Positions 15,296-17,467 of a stretch of DNA of 17,467 nucleotides are shown here, piece by piece; the first letter of the stretch is position 1, and every line of letters starts with the position of its first letter. The stretch is from DASQDN01 sp035630195 (lineage in GTDB: Bacteria; Acidobacteriota; Terriglobia; Bryobacterales; Bryobacteraceae). The position numbers and the translations under genes were made by a program. The stretch spans positions 1 through 17,467 of the forward strand of contig DASQLD010000350.1 of the NCBI GenBank assembly GCA_035630195.1. Reading direction: 5' to 3'. The notes under the pieces are model-generated. The model was not told where the DNA came from, did not search any database, and saw only the letters and a list, made by a program, of their open reading frames with translations.

Positions 15296-16441
15296 GTGAA
15301 AAAGTTCTCGAGACGAGCCTTGGCGCATGCCGCTGCGAGTGCGCTGGCAGCGCAGCAATCGAATCCTGACTATATCGGACCGCTTACCGGACTCAATGAT
15401 CAGGCCGATGGGCGTGGCCTAGATCCTCTGCCGAATGCTCTCCGGTTGCTCGACGCGGCTCCTCGAAAGCTTCGGTTCTCGGCGCGCAACAAATCACAGG
15501 CTCAACAATGGCAGGGACAGTTGCGCCCGAAAGTCGTGGAGTTGCTTGGTGGCTTTCCATTTGAGCGTGGAGCTCTAAATCCGGTGACTCTTGAAACGCG
15601 CGACTACGGTAAATATCGCCGCGAGAAAGTCATATTCGATAGTCGGGATGGCGTGAGCGTGCTTGCGTACATTCTCACTCCGACCGGGGTGAAGGCATCT
15701 CTACCTTCTGTCATTTGCGTGCCGGGACATGGCCGCGGTGTCGATGACATTGTGGGCATCGACGACAAAGGTCGCGATCGCACAGACAAGGCCGGCTACC
15801 AACATGACTTCGCGGTTCAGATTGTCGAAGCGGGCATGGCGGCTGTCGCGATCGAGCCGATGGGATTCGGCTGCCGGCGGGATCCTCGAAATAGCAAGCG
15901 TGGTCTTGGGCAGTCTTCTTGTCAACCTGTGGCTGGTACAGCACTGCTGCTTGGCCACACGATGATCGGCTGGCGTGTCTACGACGTGATGCGCACGATC
16001 GATTGGATGGCCACTCGTCCTGAGTTGGACTCAAAGCGCATCGGTTGTATGGGCATATCCGGTGGAGGCACATGCACATTGTTCGCCGCCGCGATCGAGG
16101 CTAGAATTCGGGCGGCATTTGTCAGCGGCTACTTGAATACATTTCGAGACAGCATCGGCAGCATCTCGCACTGCATCGATAACTATGTGCCGGGAATTCT
16201 GAACTGGGCTGAGATGTACGACATCGCTGGACTCATCGCCCCGAGACCGCTGTTCATCGAGTCAGGGAGCCGGGACAACATATTTCCTGTGCAAGCTAGC
16301 GTCGATAGCTTCAAGAAAGTCAGCGCTATCTATGAAGTTTTCGGTGTTGCCAATCTTGTCGATCAGGAAGTATTCGACGACGCCCACAGCTTCTGGGGCA
16401 AGAAGGGCATTCCTTTTCTCGCGAGCAATCTCAAAGCTTAG
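15296..16441 (+). CDS. Alpha/beta hydrolase, Abhydrolase_7 / acetylxylan-esterase-like
   Basis: This 381-aa serine hydrolase has a nucleophile elbow MGISGGG (Ser255), a candidate Asp327 in 'ESGSRDNIFPV' and His364 in 'DDAHSFWG', giving a full catalytic triad. The segment 'VICVPGHGRG' (139-148) carries the oxyanion region. This fits the Abhydrolase_7 / CE7-like esterases that deacetylate plant polysaccharides or cleave other esters. The N-terminus (KKFSRRALAHAAASALAAQ) is Arg-Arg then Ala-rich and may be an export signal of Tat or Sec type. The GTG at 15296 is the only usable early start because TAA at 15284 is in frame. Its GAGG (15291-15294) is unusually close, so the start is less certain. 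The next gene begins 13 nt downstream, giving a two-gene unit. Confidence 0.82.
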   Translation: MKKFSRRALAHAAASALAAQQSNPDYIGPLTGLNDQADGRGLDPLPNALRLLDAAPRKLRFSARNKSQAQQWQGQLRPKVVELLGGFPFERGALNPVTLETRDYGKYRREKVIFDSRDGVSVLAYILTPTGVKASLPSVICVPGHGRGVDDIVGIDDKGRDRTDKAGYQHDFAVQIVEAGMAAVAIEPMGFGCRRDPRNSKRGLGQSSCQPVAGTALLLGHTMIGWRVYDVMRTIDWMATRPELDSKRIGCMGISGGGTCTLFAAAIEARIRAAFVSGYLNTFRDSIGSISHCIDNYVPGILNWAEMYDIAGLIAPRPLFIESGSRDNIFPVQASVDSFKKVSAIYEVFGVANLVDQEVFDDAHSFWGKKGIPFLASNLKA

Positions 16442-16454
16442 GGATGGACTGCCC

Positions 16455-17467
16455 ATGAAGAACTGGCTTCTCATCTTCACCCTATTCGTATCCGCAGCCG
16501 GCGCGCAATGGCCGCAGTTTCGAGGCCCAAGCGGTTCAGGCGTATCTGACAGTTCGAAACTCCCAATTACCTTCGGCCCGACTCAAGGCGTATCGTGGAA
16601 GACCGAACTTCCTGCCGGCCATTCTTCACCGATCATTTCTGGAGACCGCATTTTTCTCACGGCAGCCGAGGGTGGAACACGCGCAGAGATAGCAGTCGGC
16701 CGCGTCCTCGATAAGGGTGGCAAGCTCTACACCATCTGTCTCAACCGGCGCACCGGCGCGATTTTATGGAAGAAGGAAGCGCCGCGTCCACGCCTGGAGC
16801 AGTTTCAACCTACAAACTCGCCCGCGTCTCCGAGTCCTGTCACCGACAACAAGAAGGTCTATGTGTTCTTCGGGGACTTTGGCCTCCTTGCGTACGACTT
16901 CAACGGCAAGGAGCGGTGGAGTTTACCGTTAGGCCCGTTCAATAACCCCAACGGTCACGGGTCCTCTCCGATACTCGTTGACGATTTGTTAATACTGCTC
17001 TGCGATCAGGACAGTGGCTCGTATCTTTTGGCTGTCGATAAGCAAACAGGTCGCGTGAAATGGAAGACCGACCGGCCGAACGTGACGCGTTCGTATTCCA
17101 CTCCAGGAGTTGTGAGGCGGAAGAACGGCGTCGTGGAACTGATCGTTCCCGGTTCCTATACTCTTGATTCCTACAACGCGCGTACAGGCGAGAAGCTGTG
17201 GTCCATCGACGGACTCTCGTGGCAGCCGAAGTCCACACCAGTTGTCGATGGGGACATCGTGTACGCACACTGGTGGGAGAACGGCGGCGAAGCCGAGCAG
17301 CCTTCAGATACACCTTCGTTTGCGGACACATTGGCGCGCTTCGATGCGAATAAAGATCAGAAGATTACTCGCGAAGAATTTGCGCCCGATCCGCGGCTGC
17401 AAAGAAGCTTCGCCGATAATGATCTTGCACGAGACGGCTTTGTCGACGAAAAAGACTGGAACTTCTA
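16455..17467 (+). CDS. PQQ-like beta-propeller protein with EF-hands, N-terminal part (runs off window)
   Basis: The frame is open from the ATG at 16455 to the window end (337 residues seen). It starts with a typical signal peptide (MKNWLLIFTLFVSAAGA, cleavage near Gln18), then 'QWPQFRGPSGSGV', the usual opening of acidobacterial and planctomycetal PQQ-like propellers. Blade-like repeats follow, each with Trp and 'G-x-x-lW/kW' ends ('TGaILWKK', 'GKERWS', 'TGRVKWKT', 'GEKLWS'). Near the end are two EF-hand loops: D297-A-N-K-D301-Q-K-I-T-R-E-E308, and D323-x-x-x-D327-G328-x-x-x-x-x-D334. The protein is probably periplasmic or surface-located and calcium-binding. It need not bind PQQ; most such proteins are only propellers. 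It follows the hydrolase gene by 13 nt. Confidence 0.85.
   Translation, partial: MKNWLLIFTLFVSAAGAQWPQFRGPSGSGVSDSSKLPITFGPTQGVSWKTELPAGHSSPIISGDRIFLTAAEGGTRAEIAVGRVLDKGGKLYTICLNRRTGAILWKKEAPRPRLEQFQPTNSPASPSPVTDNKKVYVFFGDFGLLAYDFNGKERWSLPLGPFNNPNGHGSSPILVDDLLILLCDQDSGSYLLAVDKQTGRVKWKTDRPNVTRSYSTPGVVRRKNGVVELIVPGSYTLDSYNARTGEKLWSIDGLSWQPKSTPVVDGDIVYAHWWENGGEAEQPSDTPSFADTLARFDANKDQKITREEFAPDPRLQRSFADNDLARDGFVDEKDWNF

Noticed and set aside
1..17467. tRNA, rRNA, CRISPR array, insertion sequence or attachment site
   Set aside because: I saw no cloverleaf, spaced repeat array, transposase motif or flanking terminal repeat anywhere in the window.

Overview
The window is about 17.5 kb of moderately GC-rich, densely coded bacterial DNA. 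Gene content points to a soil-type Acidobacteriota (Bryobacterales/Solibacter-like) genome. The pointers are an outer-membrane-type PQQ-like beta-propeller protein with EF-hands next to an acetylxylan-esterase-like hydrolase, two-ATPase/two-permease ABC-2 export operons, and a sigma-54 activator. This assignment is inference from gene style, not from a marker gene.

Left region (1-4389, + strand): the 3' end of a DUF3352-like protein gene is followed by a tightly overlapping ABC-2 exporter operon in the order ATPase, permease, ATPase, permease. A stem-loop follows it at 4401-4447. A sigma-54-type enhancer-binding protein gene follows (4570-5958), with a GAYTGA loop and a receiver-like N-terminus that lacks a clear phosphorylation site.

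Central region (5967-15123, - strand): seven genes overlap or sit at most 50 nt apart, so they look like one transcript read from right to left. In transcription order they encode: (1) a 230-aa acidic-repeat, cationic-helix and glycine-zipper protein; (2) a 453-aa HEAGH zinc-metallopeptidase-like protein; (3) a 608-aa protein with an N-terminal Ig/PKD-like fold and a large helical region; (4) a 360-aa alpha-oxoamine-synthase-like PLP enzyme; (5) a 460-aa and (6) a 684-aa paralogous pair with peptidoglycan-binding units, a Cys-x-Cys-Pro-x-Cys linker and a MepA-like (M74) murein endopeptidase domain, the second fused to an alpha/beta-hydrolase; (7) a 242-aa amidohydrolase. None of the cell-wall enzymes has a visible Sec signal peptide. 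I do not recognise this gene set as a named system, and it is the main candidate for something undescribed.

Right region (15124-17467): a 172-bp divergent intergenic region holds two copies of a dyad (TGGCGAA-N6-TTCGyG, 41 bp apart), a larger inverted repeat, and a weak GG-N10-GC sigma-54-like promoter facing the cluster. To its right, on the + strand, lie a secreted-type alpha/beta hydrolase (Abhydrolase_7/acetylxylan-esterase-like) and, 13 nt downstream, a PQQ-like beta-propeller protein with two EF-hand loops that runs off the window.

The sigma-54 activator borders the 3' end of the cluster and the sigma-54-like promoter lies at its 5' end. A working hypothesis is that the activator controls the cluster. 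This is inference only.
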